Shown here one piece after another: positions 6,614 through 13,570 of a DNA stretch of 50,228 nucleotides. Made by a program: the position numbers and the translations under genes. Location: IMG/VR virus record IMGVR_UViG_3300050821_004815, positions 1 to 50,228 of that record; one strand, given 5' to 3'. Each line of letters starts with the position of its first letter. Position 1 is the stretch's first letter. The notes under the pieces are model-generated. The model searched no databases, was not told the DNA's origin, and was given only the letters and a program-made list of their open reading frames with translations. Source of the DNA: a virus.

Positions 6614-7725
6614 TGGCTAATCCCTGGGACGCGCCGCCGGGTTTTACCGTTGACCCGACTACCGGACAGATCGTCCCGGTCCAACAGCCGTCGCAAGCCT
6701 TCCCTGGCGGCCCGCCGCCCGCTGCTCCGCAACCACAGGCCGCCGCTCCGCAGCCGACTCCAGCCCCGACACCAGGGGGTCCCGCGCCGGTTCCAGGCGT
6801 AACGCTGAACGGCGTTGGCCTCGACGCCAGCCCGAATGCCTTCACCGCGGCTTTTGGCGGCGCCCCACCGACTTCGAGCAACATGTTCCGCGGCGGCGGC
6901 TATGGCGGCGGCAAAAGTTCGATAACCGCCAATAAGCCGGTTAGCCCCGCGATTATGAAGCAAGTCAACAATCCGTTTGACTTCACCAAAGTACCAGGCT
7001 TGGGCTACGCCCCCGGCGGGGCGAACAGCAACGTCAATAGTCCGATTGCTCCTCCCTCGCCGCAAACGACAGCTCAAGCTCCACCTGGGGCGCCGTTGCC
7101 CCCACCTCGGCCGCCAGGGCTAGGCCAAGGCCCGCAAGCCGCCGCGCCGCCGGCAGCTCCCCAAGGTCAGCCTCCCTATGGCAATCCGTGGGATCCGCAG
7201 GGCGTCGGTTACGCCAGGTCGTGGGATCCGCAGGGCGTCGCCGCAGCCGCAGCTGCGCGGATGGGCGGGGGAGCCCCGCAGGGCGCGCTTGCCAATCCCG
7301 CGCTTGGTCAACAACCAAATTCGCCGTTCACCATGGTCTTACGACCTAATGCAGACGCCGCCGGGGGCGGTCGAGGTGGCGGCGGAACGCCTCTCGGCAC
7401 CGCGCTCGATCTTTCCGGCTATCGGCCGCCTCCTCCTGCCCCGCCGTCTTATAATCTCGGCTACAGCGGCGGGGCCCGCGGCGGCGGTGGCGGCGCTGCC
7501 GCTCCTCCGCCCCATTATCGAGCGCAAGCGCCAAATGATCCTGGCGGTCAATTTTGGAGCTTCTCTGGACCCGGAGTCGGGCTTCCGGCGGCCAAGGGAC
7601 CCGGGTTCTGGGCTGTCAAAGGACCAGGAGTCGGATTCCCGGCGGATAAGGGGCCTGGTTTCTGGGCTATCCATGGACCCGGAGTCGGGTTTCCATCGCC
7701 CGGCCCGGTCTTCGGGGGAAGGTAA
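6613..7725 (+). CDS. Pro/Gly/Ala-rich repeat protein
   Basis: 370 aa, mostly disordered PPAAPQPQAAAP-type sequence. Two NPWDPQGVGYA-like units occur near residue 190. A C-terminal set of about four repeats alternates GPGVGFPA and KGPGFWA (residues ~315-370). Such repeats resemble structural or surface proteins rather than enzymes. It is coupled to the upstream gene by TGATG and abuts the Ig-like gene downstream. Virion decoration is conceivable, though it lies outside the late operon. Confidence 0.6.
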   Translation: MANPWDAPPGFTVDPTTGQIVPVQQPSQAFPGGPPPAAPQPQAAAPQPTPAPTPGGPAPVPGVTLNGVGLDASPNAFTAAFGGAPPTSSNMFRGGGYGGGKSSITANKPVSPAIMKQVNNPFDFTKVPGLGYAPGGANSNVNSPIAPPSPQTTAQAPPGAPLPPPRPPGLGQGPQAAAPPAAPQGQPPYGNPWDPQGVGYARSWDPQGVAAAAAARMGGGAPQGALANPALGQQPNSPFTMVLRPNADAAGGGRGGGGTPLGTALDLSGYRPPPPAPPSYNLGYSGGARGGGGGAAAPPPHYRAQAPNDPGGQFWSFSGPGVGLPAAKGPGFWAVKGPGVGFPADKGPGFWAIHGPGVGFPSPGPVFGGR

Positions 7726-8286
7726 ATGAGCTACGACATCGGGACTTTCACCAACAAGATCCTGCTCGCGGTCAAAAGCGACAAATGGTACAAAGGCGAC
7801 CGAGCAGCCGAGCTCAACGCCATCGCCGCGGCGCTCAATACCGACACCACCCGCCGCGACGCCACGCTGCAGAAGCCGCCAACCGGCTTGAGACCCGGGC
7901 GCCGCACCAATACGAAATTCGCCAACAATGTCTTGCTGGTGATCAATCGCGGCAAGGCCGGTCATCTGACGCCGCTCGCCATGTCAAACGCGATCACCGC
8001 CGAGCTTTCGAAGGTCCTGCCGCCGGTTCAGACCTCGCCGCCGGTCATCTCGGGCACGGCGACAGTCGGCTCGACCCTGACCACCACTCACGGCAATTGG
8101 ACCTACGTCCCGACTTCGTACACGTATCAATGGCGGCGCGGCGCGGTGAATATTTCGGGCGCAACCGCAGCGACCCATGTCTTAGTAGCGGCCGATTCGG
8201 GCACGAACATCACCATGCAGCTGACCGCGCACAACGCCGCGGGCTCGACGCCGGCCAGCCTCTCTAACGCCATCGCGGTTGCATGA
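7726..8286 (+). CDS. Protein with C-terminal bacterial Ig-like domain
   Basis: 186 aa. Residues 1-100 form a helical domain of unknown type (TFTNKILLAVKSDKWYKGDRA). Residues ~105-186 match the Ig-like beta-sandwich pattern: PPVISGTATVGSTLTTTHG, YTYQWRRGAVNISGAT, VAADSGTNITMQLTA. Ig-like domains often decorate phage surfaces and bind glycans weakly. The start directly follows the previous stop. Confidence 0.65.
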   Translation: MSYDIGTFTNKILLAVKSDKWYKGDRAAELNAIAAALNTDTTRRDATLQKPPTGLRPGRRTNTKFANNVLLVINRGKAGHLTPLAMSNAITAELSKVLPPVQTSPPVISGTATVGSTLTTTHGNWTYVPTSYTYQWRRGAVNISGATAATHVLVAADSGTNITMQLTAHNAAGSTPASLSNAIAVA

Positions 8287-8478
8287 ATGCCGAAAATTCT
8301 GGACGAAGCGGTCAAGCAGCTAAAGGCGAAGGGCTGGGGAACATCGAGCGCGTTTGCTATCGGGACGAGCGCCTTGCAGAAGTCTGGCGCGCTCAAAAAA
8401 GGCTCAAACAAGCCTACGAAGCTTGGTGTGAAGCGCGGGAATATGACGCGCGCCCAGAGACACAGGACAGCGCCGTGA
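8287..8478 (+). CDS. Small conserved phage protein
   Basis: 63 aa. The pattern FAIGTSALQKSGALKKGSNK, then KLGVKRGNMTRAQRHR, is like a small basic protein common in phage genomes. The C-terminal RGxMTxAxRxR is characteristic. Its ATG abuts the previous TGA and its end overlaps the next start (GTGA). Function unknown, probably DNA- or virion-associated. Confidence 0.65.
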   Translation: MPKILDEAVKQLKAKGWGTSSAFAIGTSALQKSGALKKGSNKPTKLGVKRGNMTRAQRHRTAP

Positions 8479-8711
8479 GCTTCGGCCGGGTGAACAGTGA
8501 AAGCGACGAGCGCGTCGTCAACAACGACGTCAGGCATCAATATCGGGTGCTGACCGAGGCTGAAAAGTCCGCGATGGTTCGCCTCAAGGATTTGGGGCTT
8601 ATGTTCATGCGCCAGATTGACGATTGCGTCCCGGCAGGGCGCGAAGCTTCGCTTGCCAAGACGAAGGTGGAGGAGGCGATCATGTGGGCGGTGAAAGGCC
8701 TCACGGCGTGA
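8475..8711 (+). CDS. Acb2/Tad1-like cyclic-nucleotide sponge (anti-CBASS/anti-Thoeris candidate)
   Basis: 78 aa from GTG 8475, chosen because it overlaps the previous TGA (GTGA) and leaves a compact domain. The sequence has VRHQYRVLTEAEKSAMVRLKDLG, a mid-helix, then SLAKTKVEEAIMWAVKGLT. The YR-x-L-x-x-x-E ... K-x-K-x-E-E-A-x-M-W-A signature is that of the Acb2/Tad1 helical hairpin domain (T4 Vs.4 type). Known members bind cyclic di- and trinucleotides or gcADPR and so blunt CBASS and Thoeris defence. The family call is from memory of the motif; ligand and activity are inferred. Confidence 0.7.
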   Translation: MSFGRVNSESDERVVNNDVRHQYRVLTEAEKSAMVRLKDLGLMFMRQIDDCVPAGREASLAKTKVEEAIMWAVKGLTA

Positions 8712-8712
8712 G

Positions 8713-8913
8713 GTGCTGACCGCTACCGAGAAAGCGGCCCTCGTCCTCCTTGTCACCGAATTGATCGAAGCCAACCAGCCCAAGACCGTGCTTAGCGTCC
8801 TGCAGCGCATTGCCGAGCGGATGACGATGCGGGCGATTCGCCATGATCGGCGCGAGGAGGCGGACGGCTGGATGAGGCTGGTCGATGCGCTCGAAGCGGT
8901 CAGCCGATTCTGA
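8713..8913 (+). CDS. Small helical hypothetical protein
   Basis: 66 aa from GTG 8713, one base after the preceding stop. It is all helix by eye (TATEKAALVLLVTELIEA, then VLQRIAERMTMRAIRHDRREEA). It follows the Acb2-like gene closely and may be co-translated. Its last 14 bases overlap the convergent minus-strand gene. Function unknown. Confidence 0.55.
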   Translation: MLTATEKAALVLLVTELIEANQPKTVLSVLQRIAERMTMRAIRHDRREEADGWMRLVDALEAVSRF

Positions 8914-9292
8914 ACAGGTCGTGCCTCGCCGGCACGCAATTGCAGAACATGGAATTCGCCTGGGCGTACTGGGCGAGGAGACCTGGGTTTTGCTGGTTCA
9001 TCACGTTCTGCATCATGTTAATTTGCTGCGCCTGGGCGCTTTGCATTTGCGCTTGCGCCTGCAGGCGCATCGCTTCCGAGATATGGTGCTGCGGACGTTG
9101 CCGTTCCGCCAGCTGAAGAGCCCGCTCACGCCAATTTTCGGCCAAAGCGCGCCACCCGTCGCGTGTCCTGCGGACGTCCTCCAGCTCGCTTTCGAGATCA
9201 TCGATCTTCGCCTTGAGCTTGGCGACTTCGGGATCGCGCAGCTTGGCGACAACGGCGGTAGCCATCAAGGCGAGGGTGGTCAGGACTGACAT
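8900..9292 (-). CDS. Membrane-anchored coiled-coil protein, lone minus-strand gene
   Basis: 130 aa. The reverse-strand site AGGAGG with 5-base spacing before ATG decides strand and start. A short hydrophobic N-terminus (VLTTLALMATAVVA) is followed by a coiled coil (KLKAKIDDLESELEDVRR) and a Gln/Met/Ala-rich stretch (QAQAQMQSAQAQQINMM). An o-spanin-like or inner-membrane role is possible. It is the only minus gene within the plus-strand early block. Confidence 0.65.
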   Translation of the reverse strand: MSVLTTLALMATAVVAKLRDPEVAKLKAKIDDLESELEDVRRTRDGWRALAENWRERALQLAERQRPQHHISEAMRLQAQAQMQSAQAQQINMMQNVMNQQNPGLLAQYAQANSMFCNCVPARHDLFRIG

Positions 9293-9323
9293 CGGGGCCT
9301 CCTGTGGATAGCCTACAATGGGC

Positions 9324-9352
9324 TTGACAGTGCCGTCAATCGCACATATTTC
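9324..9352 (+). promoter_or_regulatory. Candidate sigma70 promoter
   Basis: TTGACA (9324-9329), 17-base spacer, then TATTTC. It lies about 45 bases before ATG 9397 and just past the start of the divergent gene at 9292. It is well placed to restart plus-strand transcription. Confidence 0.45.
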
Positions 9353-9396
9353 TGTCCTCGGTTGGAGACTTGAGCTCCATCTCGAAAGGAAAAATT

Positions 9397-9885
9397 ATGG
9401 AATTCGACACCCTGACCTCGGCGCAATATGTCGCCAGGAACCTCGACAACCTCCTCCAGCGCGCCCAGCGCGACACCGAAGAGGTCCTTAGCCGAAACAA
9501 CGTTCCCGAAACCGTCACTTACTTCGCCCGATTGAAGGCAACCGTTTCGGACCTGCAAAGCAAGCTCTCCGAGGTGCAAAAGCACATCGACGTCCTGTCG
9601 GGCGAGCTGATCCCAACGATGTTCACCAATCAGCAAGTGAAGAGCGTCAGAGTCGACGACGTCGGCTTGGTGACGGTCAACGACCGCTGGTCCTGCTCGA
9701 TGCTCAAGCCAGACCAGGCGCTGCAGTATCTGCGCGAGACCCAGAACGGCGGCATGATCAAGGAAACCGTGCATCCGATGACTATGGGCGCGCACGCCAA
9801 GGACGAGTACGACGCCGGCCGGCCGCTACCGGAGCAAATCTTCAAGGTCAGCCAGACGCCCTACGTCAGTATTCGAAAAAACTGA
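9397..9885 (+). CDS. Conserved phage protein with N-terminal coiled coil
   Basis: 162 aa. AAAGGA 7 bases upstream selects ATG 9397 over an earlier in-frame TTG. Residues 10-75 are helical/coiled coil (RLKATVSDLQSKLSEVQKHI). The C-terminal half is a beta-rich domain with VDDVGLVTVNDRWSCSML and a tail AHAKDEYDAGRPLPEQIF. This layout (coiled coil plus small alpha/beta domain) is common in phage replication regions. The SSB-like gene follows directly, suggesting a replication accessory role. Confidence 0.6.
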   Translation: MEFDTLTSAQYVARNLDNLLQRAQRDTEEVLSRNNVPETVTYFARLKATVSDLQSKLSEVQKHIDVLSGELIPTMFTNQQVKSVRVDDVGLVTVNDRWSCSMLKPDQALQYLRETQNGGMIKETVHPMTMGAHAKDEYDAGRPLPEQIFKVSQTPYVSIRKN

Positions 9886-9890
9886 CGTCG

Positions 9891-10811
9891 ATGAACTTCG
9901 AACGACCTCACTATCGCTATCGCGAAGGGATGTACCGCATCATGCCGACTGACCTCACCACTCCTGAAAGCACCAATGTGCCCGATTGGGCGCGTAAGGC
10001 CTCGACCGGGGCGAGCCTCGGCAACATCGACTCATCCGACCTCAAGCCGCCGCGGCTGAAGATGCTCGCCGGCATGTCGCCGGAAGTGATGAACGGCACG
10101 CCGGGGGCTTCCCCCGGCAATTTCTGGATCACCATCCTCGAGCAGAGCCTGGGTCATTCGGTCGTTGGCACGATGATCCTGGTGCGCAAATCCTATCAGG
10201 TCTGGGCGCCGAAAGTGCCGGGATCGGAGAGCCAGAAAGGCCCACTGGCGAGCTCGTCGAACGGGATTTCCTGGGACGTGCCGAACCAAGTTTTCGACAT
10301 TCGCTTCCCTAACAATCCGAACCTGATCAAATGGCGGATCGGCAAGCTGGTGACCGACCACAGCGCGACCAAGTGGGGCACTCAGAACCCCGACGACCGG
10401 AACTCGAAGCCGATTGCGACGCTGACCTACGACGTCCTGTGGGTCATCGACCTACCGAACGGCGTCAAGCAACTGTGCGTCTTCACCAACACGCGCACCG
10501 GCGTCACCCCGACTCAGAAGTTCATCTCGGCGGTCAAGGCGCGCGGCATCGACCAGTTCTATCAACGCTACCGGATCGTTCAGCGGAAGTTCACCGGACC
10601 GACCGGCGACCCTTATTTCTCCTACGACTACGAGCACATCGGCAACATCCAAGACCCGGCTGAAGGGGCGCGGATGCGGGGCTTATGGGAGCAATATTCG
10701 AAGTCGGGCTTCGTGGTCGACCTGGAGCAGGAAGCCGAGGAGATCCGCCAAGCCGCCGATCCCGACGCCATGGGGCCGACCACTCACGACGACTCGGAGA
10801 TTCCATTCTGA
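9891..10811 (+). CDS. Candidate single-stranded DNA-binding protein
   Basis: Up to 306 aa; ATG 9942 (MPTDLTTPEST) is an alternative start. The body has beta-rich segments (VVGTMILVRKSYQVWAP, IATLTYDVLWVIDL) and a conserved-looking YQRYRIVQRKFTGPTGDPYF. It ends in a disordered acidic tail finishing DDSEIPF, very like the DDDIPF tip by which bacterial SSB recruits partners. With helicases and nuclease nearby, an SSB role is the best inference. No OB-fold can be proved by eye. Confidence 0.55.
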   Translation: MNFERPHYRYREGMYRIMPTDLTTPESTNVPDWARKASTGASLGNIDSSDLKPPRLKMLAGMSPEVMNGTPGASPGNFWITILEQSLGHSVVGTMILVRKSYQVWAPKVPGSESQKGPLASSSNGISWDVPNQVFDIRFPNNPNLIKWRIGKLVTDHSATKWGTQNPDDRNSKPIATLTYDVLWVIDLPNGVKQLCVFTNTRTGVTPTQKFISAVKARGIDQFYQRYRIVQRKFTGPTGDPYFSYDYEHIGNIQDPAEGARMRGLWEQYSKSGFVVDLEQEAEEIRQAADPDAMGPTTHDDSEIPF

Positions 10812-10824
10812 GCAGGGGGATCAG

Positions 10825-11025
10825 GTGCAACCAAGCGATTACGTCAAAGCCGCGGCCATCGTAACCAACGTCTCGATCAAAATGAGCATCAGGTTTAGCT
10901 GGCCACATCTTGAGGAAAAAGATCGAGAAGTGATGCTCATCGACGTCATCGACCGGATGGCGCGTCTGCACGGCTGGTCGCTGCGCCGCGAGCCGGTCTT
11001 AGCCGAAGAGGATTCGGGCGAGTGA
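10825..11025 (+). CDS. Small hypothetical protein
   Basis: 66 aa from GTG 10825 with GGGGGAT upstream. It is largely helical (DYVKAAAIVTNVSIKMSI, REVMLIDVIDRMARLHGW) with an acidic end. It overlaps the next start by GTGA. No family recognised. Confidence 0.6.
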   Translation: MQPSDYVKAAAIVTNVSIKMSIRFSWPHLEEKDREVMLIDVIDRMARLHGWSLRREPVLAEEDSGE

Positions 11026-11276
11026 AGATCGTCAAGGTCGGGAACGGTCGCGAAACCGAAGTTCCGGAAAGTTGGGAAGAGGGCGAGGACATGGTCGAGC
11101 ATGCCCTCGGCGCCTTTTACGACGTGCGTGGCCAGAACTCTGCTCGCCTGTCAGTGTGCGCTCGTATCGCTTACGGCATGTTCGGCGAGCACTTCATGGC
11201 CGCCGATCCGACCCAGGCGCTCTTGTACCTTCTTCAAAGAATCTGTGAGCGCAAAGGGGCAGGGCTTGTTCCGTGA
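11022..11276 (+). CDS. Small hypothetical protein
   Basis: 84 aa from GTG 11022 (GTGA overlap with the previous gene). Acidic in the middle (PESWEEGEDMVEHALGAF), then helical (LSVCARIAYGMFGEHFMA, ALLYLLQRICERK). Coupled by GTGA to the next gene. Function unknown. Confidence 0.6.
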   Translation: MKIVKVGNGRETEVPESWEEGEDMVEHALGAFYDVRGQNSARLSVCARIAYGMFGEHFMAADPTQALLYLLQRICERKGAGLVP

Positions 11277-11689
11277 CGCCCGACAAGCTCGCCAAGATTC
11301 GCGCCCTCGCCGAGGACATGCGCGGCGATCCGGCGACCCGCATGATCGCGCTCAAGATCCTGGCGCGCTACGCGAAGGACGAAGAGCCGGTCTTTCACGA
11401 CGTCCCGCCCGCGCCGGAAAACCCGGCGGGAATGCACAACGCGCCCGAATACGAGCGCTACACCTTCATGTCGTTGCGCAACTGGGGGCGGTCGAAGAAC
11501 GGCAATTTTGTTCACACCACCTCCCACAAAGGGCGCGGCTATCGGGTCGTACTGTTCCCTTACAAGAAAACACCGACTTTTGGCTGGGTCCGAACCGATG
11601 TCGCAACCAATCAGGAAGTCTGGTCTGGCCGGTTCAGCGACTTAGAGGGAGCGCACCGAAACGCATGGGAGTCTCTGAAGTCGATCTGA
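11273..11689 (+). CDS. Hypothetical protein with N-terminal DUF2786-like helix
   Basis: 138 aa from GTG 11273 (GTGA overlap). The N-terminus DKLAKIRALAEDMRGDPATR, then a second helix, recalls short helical domains such as DUF2786. After a Pro-rich linker, residues 65-138 form a compact domain with HTTSHKGRGYRVVLFPYKK and WSGRFSDLEGAHRNAW. The two parts look like a linker-joined two-domain protein. No enzymatic motif. Confidence 0.6.
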   Translation: MTPDKLAKIRALAEDMRGDPATRMIALKILARYAKDEEPVFHDVPPAPENPAGMHNAPEYERYTFMSLRNWGRSKNGNFVHTTSHKGRGYRVVLFPYKKTPTFGWVRTDVATNQEVWSGRFSDLEGAHRNAWESLKSI

Positions 11690-11874
11690 ACTACGCCTGG
11701 CACCTCACCCTGTACGAGGTGCTTGAACTCGTCATTCAGCATTGCGGAGAGGCTGAAAATTCGTCTGACCCCCTGGTGATCGGGGTTCATCTAAAAATGG
11801 CTTCCCGGGCAATGCGATGCGCCCTGGAAATCTATGGTCTGCAACTAGAGGTGCCGAAAGAGGAACAGAAATGA
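11665..11874 (+). CDS. Small helical hypothetical protein
   Basis: 69 aa from ATG 11665, overlapping the previous gene by 25 bases in another frame. GAGGGA lies 15 bases upstream. Helical throughout (LTLYEVLELVIQHCGEAE, HLKMASRAMRCALEIYG). Its tail codes the ribosome site for the next gene and overlaps it by ATGA. Function unknown. Confidence 0.55.
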   Translation: MGVSEVDLNYAWHLTLYEVLELVIQHCGEAENSSDPLVIGVHLKMASRAMRCALEIYGLQLEVPKEEQK

Positions 11875-12248
11875 ATACCTACGAAATCACGATCAAAATT
11901 CCGACCAAGGACGCTTTTCTCGATTTCATTGAAAAGGTCGGACCCGCCGCCGGCCAGATGACCGTCACCGTCACCAAAGTGATCAAGGACGACGTCGTCG
12001 CCAGCATGGCTCAGCGGGCCAGGGCCCCCAAGAAGCAACTGCGCGGCTCGAAGGTCAACGACACCATTCTGGCGCGGCTCGGGCATGGTCAAGCGACGAT
12101 CAAGGAGCTCAAGGAGGCGCTCGAAAGCAACCGGCTATCGGCCGGCTCGCTGTCGACCGGAATCGCCGCCCTGACCAAGTCTCGCCAGATCGAGCGCACC
12201 GCGGAAGGCGTCTACGGCCTCGCCGATTGGCAAGCCGCGGCTCAGTGA
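11871..12248 (+). CDS. Winged-helix-like protein
   Basis: 125 aa from ATG 11871 (GAGGAACAG upstream, ATGA overlap). The N-terminal 50 residues are a short alpha/beta unit (EITIKIPTKDAFLDFIEK). Residues 65-125 read as a winged helix (NDTILARLGHGQATIKELK, LSTGIAALTKSRQIERT, EGVYGL). Probably DNA-binding in the replication block; it is joined to the nuclease gene by TGATG. Confidence 0.6.
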   Translation: MNTYEITIKIPTKDAFLDFIEKVGPAAGQMTVTVTKVIKDDVVASMAQRARAPKKQLRGSKVNDTILARLGHGQATIKELKEALESNRLSAGSLSTGIAALTKSRQIERTAEGVYGLADWQAAAQ

Positions 12249-12622
12249 TGGATGAAGCGGCGCGCAAGCGGCGTCTGGTCGCCGACATCAATCTGGTGTC
12301 GGGCGCCTACGCGCGCCGCCTCGAAGACAAATGGGCGGTCGGGGTGCTCGACCTCTTGTTCAAACTCCCCGGCATGCCGTGGATTTGGGCTGAAGGCAAA
12401 ATCGTCGCCGGTAACCAATTCGAGCCTTCCGAGCGTCAGTGGGTCGAGGGCAATCGGATCAAGGCGACTGGCACCCCGGTGCTGCTGTTCGGCTGGAAAA
12501 AGTCGAGCTTCTTCATCTCGCCGTGGGTCAAGAAGGCGCATGTCGACAATTGCTACCGCGGCGACGGCCCGAACCTATGGACGCTGCAAAACTACCTGAA
12601 GGAAACTCATGAATCTCGATGA
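12248..12622 (+). CDS. VRR-NUC-like PD-(D/E)xK nuclease
   Basis: 124 aa. The pattern VGVLDLLFKLPGMPWIWAEGK gives D35 ... E49-G-K51, and FEPSERQWVEGNR supplies the Q/E/W helix typical of VRR-NUC enzymes. These phage nucleases act on replication or recombination structures and are often encoded beside a SNF2-type helicase, as here at 13571. The start at ATG 12248 shares its A with the previous TGA. Family assignment is from motif; substrate inferred. Confidence 0.7.
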   Translation: MDEAARKRRLVADINLVSGAYARRLEDKWAVGVLDLLFKLPGMPWIWAEGKIVAGNQFEPSERQWVEGNRIKATGTPVLLFGWKKSSFFISPWVKKAHVDNCYRGDGPNLWTLQNYLKETHESR

Positions 12623-12959
12623 TGAATTGCGCACCAAGACCACTGCGAATGGCCCTTTCGAGGACGTCGCGCAGCTGGCGCAGGGGATCAAGTTCGCGCT
12701 GCGCCGCGGGCGCAACTGGGAGCCGATGTCGCCCGAATCGAAAGAGGCGCTGGAGCAGATCGCCTCGCGCCTCGCGATGATCCTGACCGGCGACCCGAAC
12801 GAAGCCAAGCACTGGAACCGGATCGCGATGTACGCGCGAATTCGCGACAAGGCGCTGGAGCAGACCAGTCTCGAAAGCGGGGTGACCCGGCTCGCCCGGT
12901 TGCGGGCCCGCGACATGCCACTGGCCCTGCCCGAGGATCCGACCGATGAAACTCGCTGA
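12609..12959 (+). CDS. Hypothetical protein (116 aa)
   Basis: AAGGAAACTC precedes ATG 12609, which overlaps the nuclease gene by 14 bases. It is helical with SKEALEQIASRLAMILTGDP and HWNRIAMYARIRDKALEQ. Spacing suggests an operon member with nuclease and helicase. The pattern 'E-x-L-x-x-I-A-x-x-L-x-x-I-L-x-G-D' is common in short phage proteins of unknown role. Confidence 0.65.
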   Translation: MNLDDELRTKTTANGPFEDVAQLAQGIKFALRRGRNWEPMSPESKEALEQIASRLAMILTGDPNEAKHWNRIAMYARIRDKALEQTSLESGVTRLARLRARDMPLALPEDPTDETR

Positions 12960-13143
12960 AATTTTGGCGCACTGCGAAACTGCCTTCACGGAACTGGTTC
13001 AGATACGCGGTCAGCTTGAGCGCGATTGCCATAACGATACTGCATTAGCGCTCGGATTGGCGGTCGGGGCTGTTGATCGAGCTAAAGGGTTGGTCGAGCG
13101 CGACCTCCGACTGCGAAAAGAGCAAGAAGAAGCTGATGCGTGA
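12946..13143 (+). CDS. Small helical hypothetical protein
   Basis: 65 aa from ATG 12946, overlapping the previous gene by 14 bases. It is one long helical region ending in charged heptads (DRAKGLVERDLRLRKEQEEA), likely a coiled coil. No known family. Confidence 0.55.
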   Translation: MKLAEILAHCETAFTELVQIRGQLERDCHNDTALALGLAVGAVDRAKGLVERDLRLRKEQEEADA

Positions 13144-13149
13144 TCGTTG

Positions 13150-13479
13150 ATGGTCAAGCGCGACGACACGACCTTTGACCTGTTCGAAGGCGAAGCTCGC
13201 CGTGACAAGGGAATGGGTCAAGTCAAGAAAAACAATGCTGAATTGCTGGTGAAAATATTGGTCTTGATTCGCGAGTTGCCCACAAGCTGGGTTGGCCAGA
13301 CAGAAGACATTCGCACCATGAGCGAACCTCGCTACGGCAAGCCGACGCACCATAACTTCTACGGCGCGGTGGCAAGAGAAGCGGTCAGATTGGAGATCCT
13401 CGCCTACACCGGACGTGTTGTGAAAATGAAGCGCCCTAAAGCCCACGCCCACAAAACGCGAGAATTGAAAAGAACATGA
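13150..13479 (+). CDS. Small phage protein, possible winged helix
   Basis: 109 aa from ATG 13150 (TTG 13147 is also possible). The N-terminus DLFEGEARRDKGMGQVKKN resembles the 'LF-x-x-E-x-x-R-D' opening of a phage replication-associated family. The middle HHNFYGAVAREAVRLEILAY could be a recognition helix, with a basic tail (KRPKAHAHKTR). It directly precedes array A6 and the helicase gene. Function unproven. Confidence 0.5.
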   Translation: MVKRDDTTFDLFEGEARRDKGMGQVKKNNAELLVKILVLIRELPTSWVGQTEDIRTMSEPRYGKPTHHNFYGAVAREAVRLEILAYTGRVVKMKRPKAHAHKTRELKRT

Positions 13480-13480
13480 G

Positions 13481-13560
13481 CTTGGCGAGGCCCGGCGTGG
13501 CCAAGCATGGCGCGGCGCGGTCTAGCGAGGCTTGGCGCTGCAATGCGCTGCAATGCGAGG
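13481..13560 (+). repeat. Pentanucleotide array A6
   Basis: Sixteen units in perfect 5-base phase, ending TGCAA TGCGA GGATT in phase. The last part has a 10-bp tandem (CTGCAATGCG twice). It is followed by TAATTACGTGAGTCAATTA, sharing the A2 3' junction. It separates two genes that are otherwise closely packed. Confidence 0.92.
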
Positions 13561-13570
13561 ATTTAATTAC

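Noticed and set aside
8885-9289. A 134-codon plus-strand ORF over the reverse coiled-coil gene
   Set aside because: The reverse strand has an ideal AGGAGG start and a coherent coiled-coil protein; the plus frame is Leu/Arg-rich shadow.
11101-11664. Upstream part of the 257-codon frame ending at 11874
   Set aside because: Overlaps two coupled genes (11022, 11273) in another frame; only the last 69 codons are supported.
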